From Paragemmobacter ruber (GTDB lineage: Bacteria; Pseudomonadota; Alphaproteobacteria; Rhodobacterales; Rhodobacteraceae): 64,000 nucleotides of DNA. The stretch covers positions 868,001-932,000 of the forward strand of contig NZ_JAAATW010000001.1 in the NCBI RefSeq assembly GCF_009908315.1, in the 5' to 3' direction. A program made the position numbers and the translations under genes. Below the pieces are notes generated by a model that was not told where the DNA came from, ran no database searches, and worked only from the letters and a program-made list of their open reading frames with translations. Below are positions 8,833 through 17,130 of the stretch, one piece after another (the stretch's first letter is position 1; every line of letters starts with the position of its first letter).

Positions 8833-9876
8833 ATGACAGACGTTCGCCGCCGCCCCGTTTCCGCCTCGCTGATGTCCATGCTTGCCGCCGCGGTCCTGTC
8901 GGCGGGAGTCCTTGTCGGGCCGATGGCGCAGGCAGCGCAGGCGGAATGTCAGGGGGTGAATCTTCTCGACACCATGCCCGAGGCCGAGCGCCGCGCCCTG
9001 ATCGCGGCCACCGATGCGGTCCCCTATCCGCGCGGCCACCTGTGGCGCGCCACGCGGGGCGACAGCGTGGTGCATCTGGTGGGGACCTACCACCTTGACG
9101 ATCCGCGCCACGACGAAACCATGGCCCGCATCACCCCCCTTCTGGAGGCGGCCGAGACGATCCTTGTCGAGGCAGGCCCGCTTGAACAAGCGGCCATGAC
9201 GGCCGAACTGGCGCGCGACCCGTCGCTGATGGTGATCACCGAAGGCCCCACCCTGCGCGAGGCGCTGTCGGATGAGGAATGGACGCTTCTCGCCTCGGCC
9301 ATGCGCGAACGCGGGATGCCGCCCTTCATGGTGTCGAAGATGCGGCCGTGGTACGTGTCGATGCTCTTGGCGCTGCCCGCCTGCGATCTGTCGTCCCTCG
9401 CCGGGGGGAAGGGCGGGCTGGACGGCATGGTGATCGACTTCGCCCAGTCGCAGGACAAACCCATCGTGGCGCTGGAATCGCACAAGACCATCTTCCGCAT
9501 CTTCGAAGGCATGGGGCTTGAGGAACAGTTGGGCATGATCCGGTCATCGCTGGCTATGGAACCCTTTGCCGCCGATTACGCGGTGACGCTGGCCGATGCC
9601 TATTTCGACGGGGAATCGCGGCTGATCTGGGAACTGACGCGCCAAAAGACGCTGGCCCTGCCGGGGCAGGACCCCGCACAGGTCGAAGCCGACTTCGCCC
9701 GCATGGAACAGGTGCTGATGACCGATCGCAACCGCGCCTGGATCCCGGTGATCGAAGGCGCAGCCGCCAAGGGCCCCGCCGTGGCCGCCTTCGGCGCGCT
9801 GCACCTGCCGGGCGAAACGGGCGTGCTGCGCCTGATGGAAGAGGCGGGGTTCACGCTGGAACGCCTGCCGATGTGA
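8833..9876 (+). CDS. TraB/GumN-family exported protein
   Basis: A 347-residue protein with an N-terminal signal or anchor (SASLMSMLAAAVLSAGVLVGPMAQAAQA) followed by a TraB/GumN domain. The motif VVHLVGTYHLDDPRHDE near residue 80 and the C-terminal AFGALHLPGETGVLRLMEEAGFTLERLPM carry the paired His residues of the family. The family has a Tiki-like metalloprotease fold, but activity in bacterial members is largely untested. Start 8833 gives the complete leader; the upstream in-frame extension is not secretion-like. It is transcribed away from groES and stands alone. Confidence 0.85.
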   Translation: MTDVRRRPVSASLMSMLAAAVLSAGVLVGPMAQAAQAECQGVNLLDTMPEAERRALIAATDAVPYPRGHLWRATRGDSVVHLVGTYHLDDPRHDETMARITPLLEAAETILVEAGPLEQAAMTAELARDPSLMVITEGPTLREALSDEEWTLLASAMRERGMPPFMVSKMRPWYVSMLLALPACDLSSLAGGKGGLDGMVIDFAQSQDKPIVALESHKTIFRIFEGMGLEEQLGMIRSSLAMEPFAADYAVTLADAYFDGESRLIWELTRQKTLALPGQDPAQVEADFARMEQVLMTDRNRAWIPVIEGAAAKGPAVAAFGALHLPGETGVLRLMEEAGFTLERLPM

Positions 9877-10044
9877 TGCGCGCCTTTGCGGCGATCCGCG
9901 CCCCTGCCATCCTTGCCCCGCCTGAAACCGGGCGCCCTGACGATGATCCCGCCCACCGCGGCCTGACCCGGCCTTGCCCGCCACGCCCAGCGCATGGCCC
10001 CTTCGACATATCCTGTCCGACAAGCCCCCTGCCCCTGATCCTGC

Positions 10045-10065
10045 AGGGCGGATCGCGCCCTTTTT
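10045..10065 (+). terminator. short hairpin with T tract after the TraB-like gene
   Basis: AGGGCG pairs with CGCCCT across a 5-base loop and is followed by four more T residues. The stem is only 6 bp and lies about 170 bases after the stop, so this is tentative. Confidence 0.4.
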
Positions 10066-10096
10066 GCTGCGGCGCAGCGAAACCCTGCCCTGAGGC

Positions 10097-10125
10097 GTGA
10101 CAACACCCCGCGCCTTGCCTATAAG
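10097..10125 (+). promoter_or_regulatory. ppaC promoter candidate
   Basis: GTGACA, 17-base spacer, TATAAG: each box differs from consensus at one position. It sits about 50 bases upstream of the ppaC start codon. This is one of the best sigma70-like promoters in the window. Confidence 0.6.
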
Positions 10126-10177
10126 CGCGCCGAAATCACCTGTCCTCCTTGCAACCACCGATCCAAGGCGAAGTTCC

Positions 10178-11098
10178 ATGTCCACGCTCGTATTTGGCCA
10201 CAAATCCCCCGACACCGATTCCACCGGCTCTCCCATCATCTGGGCCTGGTACCTGTCCGAGGTGAAAGGCACCCCTGCCAAGCCGGTCCTTCTTGGCGAA
10301 CCCAACACCGAGGCCGCCTTCGTGCTGCGCCACTGGGGGCTGGAAAAGCCTGCGATCATCTCGGACGTGACGGCCGAGGACAAGGTGGTGATCGTCGACA
10401 CCAACAACCCCGCCGAACTGCCGCCCTCGATTAACGACGCGCAGATTCAGGGCATCATCGACCACCACCTGCTGGTGGGCGGGATCAAGACGAAATCTCC
10501 CATCGACATCACGATCCGCCCGCTGGCCTGCACCGCGACGATCATGCACGATCTGATGGGCGATGCCGTCCAGCAGGCCCCCAAGGCGATCAAGGGTGCG
10601 ATGCTGTCCTGCATCCTGTCCGACACGCTGGAATTCCGCTCGCCCACCACCACGGCGCATGACCGGGCGGTGGCCGAAAAGCTCGCCGCCGAACTGGGCG
10701 TGGATCTGGGCGAACTGGCCACCCGGATGTTCGAGGCCAAGTCGGACGTCTCGGCCTTCTCGGACGCGGAACTGCTGCGGATGGATTCCAAGGAGTACAC
10801 GGTTGCGGGCAAGGAGTTGCGCGTGTCGGTGCTGGAAACCACCGCGCCCAAGATCGTGCTCGACCGCAAGGACAGCCTGATGCGCTCCATGGTGGATGTC
10901 GCCAAGGAGGACGGTGCCGATCAGGTGCTCCTGTTCGTGGTGGACATCCTGAAGGAAGAGGCCACGCTCCTGGTGCCGAACGATCTGGTCAAGCAGATCG
11001 CCGAAGCGTCCTTTGGCTGCACCGTCACCGGCGATACGGTGGTCCTGCCCGGCATCATGTCGCGCAAGAAGCAGATCATCCCGGCGCTGAAACTGTGA
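10178..11098 (+). CDS. ppaC: manganese-dependent inorganic pyrophosphatase
   Basis: A 306-residue family II pyrophosphatase that splits diphosphate to two phosphates, pulling biosynthetic reactions forward. The DHH-phosphoesterase motifs are present: GHKSPDTDS near residues 7-15, VDTNNPAEL, and IIDHHLLVGG near residue 96. The C-terminal DHHA2 domain carries SRKKQIIPAL, the active-site SRKKQ signature. The ATG at 10178 gives the standard MSTLVFGHKSPDTD start. It stands alone downstream of a good promoter and is followed by a short palindromic repeat. Confidence 0.96.
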   Translation: MSTLVFGHKSPDTDSTGSPIIWAWYLSEVKGTPAKPVLLGEPNTEAAFVLRHWGLEKPAIISDVTAEDKVVIVDTNNPAELPPSINDAQIQGIIDHHLLVGGIKTKSPIDITIRPLACTATIMHDLMGDAVQQAPKAIKGAMLSCILSDTLEFRSPTTTAHDRAVAEKLAAELGVDLGELATRMFEAKSDVSAFSDAELLRMDSKEYTVAGKELRVSVLETTAPKIVLDRKDSLMRSMVDVAKEDGADQVLLFVVDILKEEATLLVPNDLVKQIAEASFGCTVTGDTVVLPGIMSRKKQIIPALKL

Positions 11099-11099
11099 G

Positions 11100-11126
11100 G
11101 TAGGATGGGCAGCCTGCCCATCCTAC
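11100..11126. repeat. GTAGGATGGGC palindrome, copy 1
   Basis: GTAGGATGGGCAG and its exact complement CTGCCCATCCTAC are separated by one base, two bases after the ppaC stop. A second copy lies at 44796-44825. It may act as a terminator or belong to a dispersed palindromic repeat family. Confidence 0.65.
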
Positions 11127-11188
11127 GCCGGGGCCGGGGCGCAAGCTTCGGCCCTTTTCCATCCCGCCCCGCCGCAGAAAGGCCCGCC

Positions 11189-12067
11189 ATGACCAACCTG
11201 ATCGCCAGCCTTGCCGAGATTTCGGATCGCTATGACGCGGTGTTCTGCGATCTCTGGGGCTGCCTGCACAACGGCCGGACCCCCTTTCCCGCCGCCGTCG
11301 CCGCCCTTCGCGCCTTCCGCGAAAAGGGGGGGCAGGTGGTGCTTCTGACCAATTCCCCGCGCCCGCGCAGCAGCGTGCAGGCGCAACTTGGCGGCCTGGG
11401 CGTGCCCGAAGATATCTGGGATGACATCGTGTCCTCCGGCGATGCCTCGCAATATGCCCTGCTGTCCGGTGCAGTCGGCCAGCGCGTCCACCATATCGGC
11501 GCGCCAAAGGACGAGGTGTTCTTCACCGATCTGCCCGGCGACGCGCCCGATCCCGCCCCCATCACCCGCGTGCCCCTCGCAGATGCCGAAGGCGTGGTGG
11601 TCACCGGCCTGCGCGACGACCAGACCGAGACGCCCGATGATTATCGCGCCACGCTCCTGCTGATGAAGGCGCAGGGGCTGCCCATGCTCTGCGCCAATCC
11701 CGACCTGATCGTCGATCTGGGCGAGACGCGCCTCTACTGCGCCGGGGCGCTGGCGCAGGCCTACGAGGCGATGGGGGGCACCGCGCTCTACTACGGCAAG
11801 CCGCACCCGCCGGTCTATGACCTCGCCCGCCGCCGCCTGTCGGCCCGCACCGGGCGCGATGATCACGCCATCCTCGCCATCGGTGACGGGATCAACACCG
11901 ATGTGCAGGGCGGGATCGGAGAGGGGATCGACACGCTGTTCGTGACCGGCGGGATCGCCGCGCATGAATTCGGCCCCGATCCCGCCCGGCCCGATCCCGC
12001 CCGCTTGACCGCTTGGCTGCAGGAACAGCGCCTGTCGCCCACCTACGCCATCCCCTTCCTGGGCTGA
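11189..12067 (+). CDS. HAD-superfamily phosphatase, subfamily IIA (TIGR01459-like)
   Basis: A 292-residue HAD hydrolase. The nucleophile motif is altered to VFCDLWGCLHNG (D-x-W-G-C), as in the alphaproteobacterial class-IIA group annotated TIGR01459. Motif II is VVLLTNSPRP, and the Lys (YYGKPHPPVYDLA) and acidic GDGINTDVQGG motifs follow. The substrate is unknown; relatives act on sugar phosphates or pyridoxal phosphate. The ATG at 11189 follows a weak ribosome site and removes an unconvincing upstream extension that reads through the palindrome. Confidence 0.88.
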   Translation: MTNLIASLAEISDRYDAVFCDLWGCLHNGRTPFPAAVAALRAFREKGGQVVLLTNSPRPRSSVQAQLGGLGVPEDIWDDIVSSGDASQYALLSGAVGQRVHHIGAPKDEVFFTDLPGDAPDPAPITRVPLADAEGVVVTGLRDDQTETPDDYRATLLLMKAQGLPMLCANPDLIVDLGETRLYCAGALAQAYEAMGGTALYYGKPHPPVYDLARRRLSARTGRDDHAILAIGDGINTDVQGGIGEGIDTLFVTGGIAAHEFGPDPARPDPARLTAWLQEQRLSPTYAIPFLG

Positions 12068-12145
12068 GACCAACCTTCGCCGCAGCCCTGCCGCAACATT
12101 GTTGCGCCAAAAGTCGCATATGCGTTAAAAAGTTACCGGCCGGAA

Positions 12146-12174
12146 TTGCGCTGCGCTGCGGCGCCCGCTATGGT
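12146..12174 (+). promoter_or_regulatory. promoter candidate for the MaoC gene
   Basis: TTGCGC, 17-base spacer, TATGGT, ending 26 bases before the start codon. The -35 box is weak. A short CGCAACA-T-TGTTGCG palindrome lies 40 bases further upstream. Confidence 0.35.
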
Positions 12175-12200
12175 GCGTGCAGCACACAGGGGATTCGGCC

Positions 12201-12656
12201 ATGTTCGCCAGAGCCATCGACAACCAGCCGCGCGGAACGATCTGCATCGAGGATCTCGAAATCGGGATGACCCGCTACCTGCTGAAAACCGTGACCGACC
12301 GCGACATCGAGATGTTCGCCGAAGTCTCAACCGACAGGAACCCCGTGCATCTGGACGACGCCTACGCGCAGGACACCATCTTTCAGGGCCGCATCGCCCA
12401 CGGGATGCTGACCGCAGGCCTGATCTCTGCCGTGATCGGTGAACAGCTTCCCGGACATGGCACCGTCTATCTGGGCCAGAGCCTGAAGTTTATGGCCCCC
12501 GTTCGCCCGGGTGACACCGTGCGGGCCGAGGTGAAGGTGACCGCGATCGACCATGCCAAGCGCCGCGTGACCCTTGAAACCCACTGCGCCGTGGGTAATA
12601 CCGTCGTCCTGAAGGGCGAGGCGCTGGTTCTGGCGCCCTCGCGCAAGTTCGACTGA
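12201..12656 (+). CDS. MaoC-family (R)-specific enoyl-CoA hydratase-like protein
   Basis: A 151-residue hot-dog fold protein of the MaoC/PhaJ type, which hydrates trans-2-enoyl-CoA to (R)-3-hydroxyacyl-CoA. The catalytic hydratase-2 motif is present as FAEVSTDRNPVHLDDAYAQDTIFQGRIAHGM, with the conserved D-x4-H in DRNPVH. Start 12201 follows an AGGGGA ribosome site. Upstream lies a HAD gene and downstream ribF, with no obvious pathway link. A role in fatty-acid or polyhydroxyalkanoate metabolism is inferred from family only. Confidence 0.86.
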   Translation: MFARAIDNQPRGTICIEDLEIGMTRYLLKTVTDRDIEMFAEVSTDRNPVHLDDAYAQDTIFQGRIAHGMLTAGLISAVIGEQLPGHGTVYLGQSLKFMAPVRPGDTVRAEVKVTAIDHAKRRVTLETHCAVGNTVVLKGEALVLAPSRKFD

Positions 12657-12690
12657 CAGCGACGGGGCACTAACCCCGCCCCGGGGAAAG

Positions 12691-13617
12691 ATGCGCGTTC
12701 ACCACCACTGGCACGGACTGCCCCCCGAGGCCCGCGGCGCCTCTGTCGCCATGGGCAATTTCGATGGCGTCCATCTCGGCCACCGCTCGGTCATCAATCT
12801 TGCCCGCCGCCCCGATACGCCGCTTGGCATCGTCACCTTCGAACCGCATCCCCGGCAGGTCTTCGCCCCTACGGCAACACCCTTCCGCCTGATGAATGCC
12901 GAGGCGCGGGCCAGCAGGTTGGCCAAGCTGGGTGTGGACCGGCTCTATCAGCTTCCCTTCGACTGGTCGCTCGCCACCCTGTCGCCCGAGGCCTTTGCGC
13001 GTGACGTGCTGGCCGATGGGCTTGGCGTGTCCCACGTCGTGGTGGGCGAGGATTTCTGCTTTGGCCAAGGCCGCGCCGGACGCGCCATGGATCTGGCCGT
13101 CCTTGGCAACCGGCTGGGCTTTGATGTGACCATCGCGCCCCTTCTGGCCGTAAACGGAACCGAGGTTTCCTCCACCGCCATCCGGCAGGCGCTGACCGAT
13201 GGGCGCCCCCGGGATGCCGCCGCCATGCTGGGCCATTGGCACCGGATCGAGGGCGCCGTGATCCACGGCGAAAAGCGCGGGCGCGAACTGGGCTACCCGA
13301 CCGCCAACATGTCGGTCGATGGGCTGCACCTGCCCCGCTTCGGTGTCTATGCAGTGAAGGTGGATATCCTGACCGGCCCGCAGACGGGCAGCTACATGGG
13401 CGCGGCCAGCCTCGGCGTTCGCCCGATGTTCGGCGAGAATCGGCCCAATCTGGAGACATTCCTCTTCGATTTTTCCGGCGATCTCTACGGCCACCACCTG
13501 TCGATCGCCTTTGTCGATTTCCTTCGCCCCGAACTTAAGTTCGACGGGCTTGACGCGCTGATCACTCAGATGGACAGCGATTGCGCGCGGGCGCGCACGA
13601 TCCTGCGCGACCTGTAG
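12691..13617 (+). CDS. ribF: bifunctional riboflavin kinase / FAD synthetase
   Basis: A 308-residue RibF that makes FMN from riboflavin, then FAD. The N-terminal nucleotidyltransferase domain has MGNFDGVHLGHRSVI (residues 21-35) and the SSTAIRQAL signature near residue 160. The C-terminal riboflavin kinase domain has RGRELGYPTANM near residue 200 and ends in a Glu/Asp-rich FAD/flavin-binding part. Length is standard. It is followed by three strong hairpins before the next gene. Confidence 0.97.
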   Translation: MRVHHHWHGLPPEARGASVAMGNFDGVHLGHRSVINLARRPDTPLGIVTFEPHPRQVFAPTATPFRLMNAEARASRLAKLGVDRLYQLPFDWSLATLSPEAFARDVLADGLGVSHVVVGEDFCFGQGRAGRAMDLAVLGNRLGFDVTIAPLLAVNGTEVSSTAIRQALTDGRPRDAAAMLGHWHRIEGAVIHGEKRGRELGYPTANMSVDGLHLPRFGVYAVKVDILTGPQTGSYMGAASLGVRPMFGENRPNLETFLFDFSGDLYGHHLSIAFVDFLRPELKFDGLDALITQMDSDCARARTILRDL

Positions 13618-13623
13618 GCGACA

Positions 13624-13727
13624 GGCCGAAACTTTTCTGCGAAAAGTTTCGGCCGCGCTGTCCCGAAATCTTTCCAGAAAGATTTCGGGATCTGGGCGCC
13701 AAAATTTTGCAGGCAAAATTTTGGCGC
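13624..13727. repeat. three tandem perfect hairpins downstream of ribF
   Basis: Three back-to-back inverted repeats fill the gap. The first is GGCCGAAACTTTTC-tgc with its complement (13624-13654, 14-bp stem). The second is TCCCGAAATCTTTC-ca with its complement (13661-13690, 14 bp). The third is GCGCCAAAATTTTGC-ag with its complement (13696-13727, 15 bp). The stems are perfect, share a GC-edge and A/T-core design, and differ in sequence. They could be bidirectional terminators or a structured RNA. Confidence 0.85.
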
Positions 13728-13770
13728 GCCCCCGCTTCCCTTTCCCGCGCCAAAGGCGCACCTTCCCCGC

Positions 13771-14226
13771 ATGACTGCGAAACTGCGCCCCCGCTTCTGG
13801 GAAACCGTGCCCCTGAACAAGTTGAACGCCTCGGAATGGGAGGCGCTTTGTGACGGCTGTGGCAAGTGCTGCCTGAACAAGATCGAGTATGAGGATACCG
13901 GCGAAGTCGACTACACCCGCATCGCCTGCCGCCTGCTCGATGGCGAAACCTGCCGCTGCACACAGTACCCCATACGCCACCAGTTCGTGCCTGACTGCGT
14001 CCGCCTCACGCCCAAGACCCTGCCAAAGATCGCCTACTGGATGCCCCGCACCTGTGCCTACCGCCTGCTCTACGAAGGCCGTCCGATCCCTGACTGGCAT
14101 CCGTTGAACACGGGCGATCCCGACAGCACGCACAAGACCGGCCATTCGGTGCGCGGCCTCACTGTCCCGGAATTCGAGGTCGATGAGGATGACTGGGACG
14201 ATTACATCATCAACGAGACGCCCTGA
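13771..14226 (+). CDS. YcgN/UPF0260-family cysteine-cluster protein
   Basis: A 151-residue protein with the UPF0260 pattern. The leader RPRFWETVPLNKLNASEWEALCDGCGKCCLNK is followed by further Cys residues in CRLLDGETCRC, PDCVRL and RTCAY. Eight or more conserved Cys suggest a bound Zn or Fe-S cluster (family knowledge; no function is established). The stop codon is directly followed by the ATG of the threonine aldolase gene, so the two are probably one transcript. Confidence 0.9.
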   Translation: MTAKLRPRFWETVPLNKLNASEWEALCDGCGKCCLNKIEYEDTGEVDYTRIACRLLDGETCRCTQYPIRHQFVPDCVRLTPKTLPKIAYWMPRTCAYRLLYEGRPIPDWHPLNTGDPDSTHKTGHSVRGLTVPEFEVDEDDWDDYIINETP

Positions 14227-15258
14227 ATGTTCTTTGCCTCCGACAACGCCTCCGGCGTCCCGCCCGAGGTCATGGCTGCCCTCAACCGCGCCAATGACGG
14301 CTACGCGCGCAGCTATGGCGCGGATGACATCATGGCCCGTGTCACCGCCCGCCTGCGCGCGCTCTTCGAGGCGCCCGAGGCACAGGTCCATCTGGTGGCA
14401 ACCGGCACGGCGGCCAATGCACTGGCGCTTGCCAGCCTGACGCCCCCGTGGGGCGCGATCTTCTGCCACCGCCACGCCCATATCGCCGAGGATGAATGCG
14501 GCGCGCCGGAATTCTTCACGAATGGCGCGAAGCTTGTCCTGATCGACGGCGCGCATGGCAAGATCACCCCCGCCGCGCTGACCGAGGCGCTGGCCACCAC
14601 CGGCGCCTCAGGCGTGCATGGCGTGCAGCGTGGCGCGCTGTCGCTCACAAATGTCACCGAGGCGGGGACCACCTACACCCCTGCCGAGATCGCCACCCTC
14701 ACCGCCATTGCCAAATCCCACGGCCTGCCCTGCCACCTCGACGGCGCGCGCTTTGCCAATGCGCTCGTCGCCACCGGCGCCACGCCCGCCGAAATGACAT
14801 GGCAGGCGGGCATCGACGCGCTCTCCTTCGGGGGCACCAAGAACGGACTTCTGGGGGTGGAGGCGGTCATCCTCTTCGACCCCGCCAAGTCCTGGGAGCT
14901 GGAGCTTCGCCGCAAGCGCGGCGGGCATCTCTTCTCCAAGCACCGCTTCCTCTCGGCACAGATGGAGGCCTATCTGGAAGATGACCTCTGGCTTCGCCTC
15001 GCCAGCCATGCGAACGCCATGGGCCAGCGCCTTGCCGCAGGCATCGCCGCCCTGAACAGCGCGGCCCTCACGCACCCTTGCGATGCAAACATGGTCTTCG
15101 CCAATTGGGAACAGGGTGGCCATGCCCGCCTTCAGGGCGCGGGCGCGGTCTACTACGACCTCCGCCCGAAAGACGGCCGCGAAACCGCACGCATGGTTGC
15201 CTCATGGAACACTACAGACGATCACGTCGATCGTTTCCTGGCGCGTCTCAAGGGCTGA
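14227..15258 (+). CDS. ltaE: low-specificity L-threonine aldolase
   Basis: A 343-residue PLP enzyme that splits L-threonine or allo-threonine to glycine and acetaldehyde. It starts MFFASDNASGVPPEV (aldolase-type SDN). It has the HxHxxxDE region (CHRHAHIAEDECGAPEFF) and the PLP Lys205 in SFGGTKNGLLG. The ATG begins immediately after the stop of the YcgN-like gene. Length fits the alphaproteobacterial beta-eliminating lyase group. The gene ends in a convergent gap with the isomerase gene. Confidence 0.93.
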   Translation: MFFASDNASGVPPEVMAALNRANDGYARSYGADDIMARVTARLRALFEAPEAQVHLVATGTAANALALASLTPPWGAIFCHRHAHIAEDECGAPEFFTNGAKLVLIDGAHGKITPAALTEALATTGASGVHGVQRGALSLTNVTEAGTTYTPAEIATLTAIAKSHGLPCHLDGARFANALVATGATPAEMTWQAGIDALSFGGTKNGLLGVEAVILFDPAKSWELELRRKRGGHLFSKHRFLSAQMEAYLEDDLWLRLASHANAMGQRLAAGIAALNSAALTHPCDANMVFANWEQGGHARLQGAGAVYYDLRPKDGRETARMVASWNTTDDHVDRFLARLKG

Positions 15259-15262
15259 CCCG

Positions 15263-15287
15263 CCCCTTCATCTTGGCCCAAATACCC
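15263..15287. repeat. intergenic repeat, copy 2
   Basis: Identical over 25 bp to 5534-5558 (core CCTTCATCTTGGCCCAAATA). It starts five bases after the ltaE stop, in a convergent gap. Confidence 0.7.
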
Positions 15288-15332
15288 ACCACCACCACAT
15301 CCACCCCCACCCCGGTCGCCTGAAGGCGCCCT

Positions 15333-15361
15333 CCCCTCCCCCGTTCTTCACGGGGGAGGGG
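15333..15361. terminator. hairpin between convergent genes
   Basis: CCCCTCCCCCG pairs perfectly with CGGGGGAGGGG across a 7-base loop. It sits between the 3' ends of ltaE and the isomerase gene and could end both transcripts. There is no T tract. Confidence 0.4.
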
Positions 15362-15393
15362 CCGGGGGAGGGGGCGGCCAAGATGAGGCCATG

Positions 15394-15987
15394 TCACCGT
15401 CCCGCCAGATGATCCTCCAGCATCTCCAGCCGGTCCTGACCCCAGAAACGGTCCTCCCCCACGATGTAGAAGGGCAGGCCAAACACGCCCCGCGCCACCG
15501 CCTCGTCAAGGTTCTTCACATAGACATCCGCCGCCATGAACATCCCCCGATCCGCCACAGCCGGATCAAAGCCGTTCTCGGCCAGGATCGCCTTGACCAC
15601 CGCATCCTCGGCAATGTTGCGCCCTTCGGCCCAGACCGCCCGGGGAAACGCCTGCACCAGCCCGGCCAGATCACCACCCCCCGCCGCCTGCGCCGCGATC
15701 ACGGCATAGCTCGCCGGTGCCGGGTTCACCGGAAAGTAGGCCGGTTGCAGATCCAGCGTCCGCCCCAGTTTGCGCGACCACCGTTTGAGTTCCTGCAAAC
15801 GATAGGCCTTGCGGCTCTCATGTCGCTCGGCCAGCACCTGCCCGCCCGTGCGGGGAAACAGCGCCGGCCCATCCAGCGCCACATAGCGGACCTGCGCGCC
15901 ATGGCGCGCCGCGATCTGCTCCAGCCGGTCGCCCGCCAGATAGACCCAAGGGGAAACCACCGTGAAAAAGTAGTCAATCTGTGCCAT
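15394..15987 (-). CDS. 2-hydroxychromene-2-carboxylate isomerase / DsbA-family protein
   Basis: A 197-residue thioredoxin-like protein of the HCCA isomerase (kappa GST) family. It starts [25 protein letters not shown], where the first Ser of the SPWVY loop is the glutathione-activating residue. It ends [28 protein letters not shown], with the cis-Pro typical of the fold. In naphthalene degraders the enzyme isomerises hydroxychromene carboxylate. Here no aromatic pathway is nearby, so a general glutathione-linked role is more likely. It is divergent from prs; start 15987 matches the family N-terminus. Confidence 0.88.
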   Translation of the reverse strand: MAQIDYFFTVVSPWVYLAGDRLEQIAARHGAQVRYVALDGPALFPRTGGQVLAERHESRKAYRLQELKRWSRKLGRTLDLQPAYFPVNPAPASYAVIAAQAAGGGDLAGLVQAFPRAVWAEGRNIAEDAVVKAILAENGFDPAVADRGMFMAADVYVKNLDEAVARGVFGLPFYIVGEDRFWGQDRLEMLEDHLAGR

Positions 15988-16079
15988 TCGTCTGCCCGTG
16001 CCCTGCCGTCGGTTTGCAAGACGGTAACGCGATGATAAGGCGTGTCCAACACCGAATCCGCCGCCCACCGGAGTGCCAC

Positions 16080-17099
16080 ATGCCCGCCATCACCGAACCG
16101 AAGCTGATCTCCGGCAATGCGAACCTGTCGCTTGCGAAATCCATCGCCCGCCGCATGTCGATGCATCGCGGCATGTCGGTCAGCCTTGTCGACGCACGGG
16201 TCGAACGGTTCAACGATCAGGAAATCTTCGTCGAGGTGTTCGAAAATGTGCGGGGCGAGGACATGTATGTCATCCAGCCCACGTCGAACCCTGCCAATGA
16301 CAACCTGATGGAACTGCTGATCATGGTCGATGCGCTGCGCCGGTCTTCGGCCGCCCGCATCACCGCCGTGATCCCCTATTTCGGCTATGCCCGGCAGGAT
16401 CGCCGCGCCAAGGCCCGCACGCCCATCAGCGCAAAGCTCGTGTCGAACCTGATCGAAACCTCGGGCGTGGACCGGGTCCTGACGCTCGATCTGCATGCCG
16501 CACAGATCCAGGGCTTTTTCGACATCCCCGTCGACAACCTCTATGCCAGCCCCGTCTTCGCCCTCGACATCGAACATCATTTCAAGGGCCAGATGGAGGA
16601 TCTGATGATCGTCTCGCCCGATGTGGGCGGCGTGGCGCGCGCGCGCGAACTGGCCAAGCGGATCAATGCCCCCCTCGCCATTGTGGACAAGCGCCGCGAA
16701 AAGGCGGGCGAAGTGGCCGGCATGACCGTGATCGGCGATGTGCGCGGCCACAAATGCATCATCGTCGATGACATCTGCGATACGGCCGGCACGCTGTGCA
16801 AGGCGGCCGAAACGCTGATGGAGGCGGGCGCGACCGAGGTTCACAGCTACATCACCCATGGCGTCCTTTCCGGCCCGGCGGTGGAACGGGTGCAGAACTC
16901 GGTGATGAAATCGCTGGTGATCACCGATTCCATCGAACCCACGGAACGGGTGCGGGCTGCGACCAACATCCGCATCGTCCCCACTGCCCCGATCTTCGCC
17001 CAGGCGATCCTGAACATCTGGAACGGCACCAGCGTATCCTCGCTGTTCGAGACCGATACCCTCGTCCCCATCTACGAAGGCATGTACCAACGCGGCTGA
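16080..17099 (+). CDS. prs: ribose-phosphate pyrophosphokinase (PRPP synthetase)
   Basis: A 339-residue class I PRPP synthetase, making PRPP from ribose 5-phosphate and ATP for nucleotide, His and Trp synthesis. The active-site segment [21 protein letters not shown] (near residue 100), [11 protein letters not shown], and the PRPP-binding loop [14 protein letters not shown] (near residue 227) are all intact. The ATG at 16080 gives the start [15 protein letters not shown], slightly longer than the E. coli enzyme as usual in this group. It is followed convergently by a LacI regulator. Confidence 0.97.
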   Translation: MPAITEPKLISGNANLSLAKSIARRMSMHRGMSVSLVDARVERFNDQEIFVEVFENVRGEDMYVIQPTSNPANDNLMELLIMVDALRRSSAARITAVIPYFGYARQDRRAKARTPISAKLVSNLIETSGVDRVLTLDLHAAQIQGFFDIPVDNLYASPVFALDIEHHFKGQMEDLMIVSPDVGGVARARELAKRINAPLAIVDKRREKAGEVAGMTVIGDVRGHKCIIVDDICDTAGTLCKAAETLMEAGATEVHSYITHGVLSGPAVERVQNSVMKSLVITDSIEPTERVRAATNIRIVPTAPIFAQAILNIWNGTSVSSLFETDTLVPIYEGMYQRG

Positions 17100-17130
17100 C
17101 GACCAACGCGGTTGACGGGGGCCGCCCACC

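Larger units (their letters stand above)
9877..10177. other. 301-bp intergenic region before ppaC
   Basis: No gene seen. The region holds a short terminator candidate (10045-10065) and, near its end, a good sigma70-type promoter for ppaC (10097-10125). The first 160 bases show nothing recognisable. Confidence 0.6.

Noticed and set aside
10097..10177. Upstream GTG start for ppaC at 10097
   Set aside because: That codon lies in the -35 box of a good promoter, and the enzyme family starts at the ATG at 10178.
13624..13727. CRISPR-like array
   Set aside because: The units are inverted repeats with different sequences, not direct repeats with spacers, and no cas genes are present.
12670..14556. 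628-codon minus-strand frame across ribF, the hairpins and the YcgN gene
   Set aside because: It runs opposite three well-supported genes and through the hairpin array, with no protein motif.
15259..15393. Small gene in the ltaE-isomerase gap
   Set aside because: Only a repeat copy and a G/C-run hairpin are present; frames across it are Pro/His-rich without a ribosome site.
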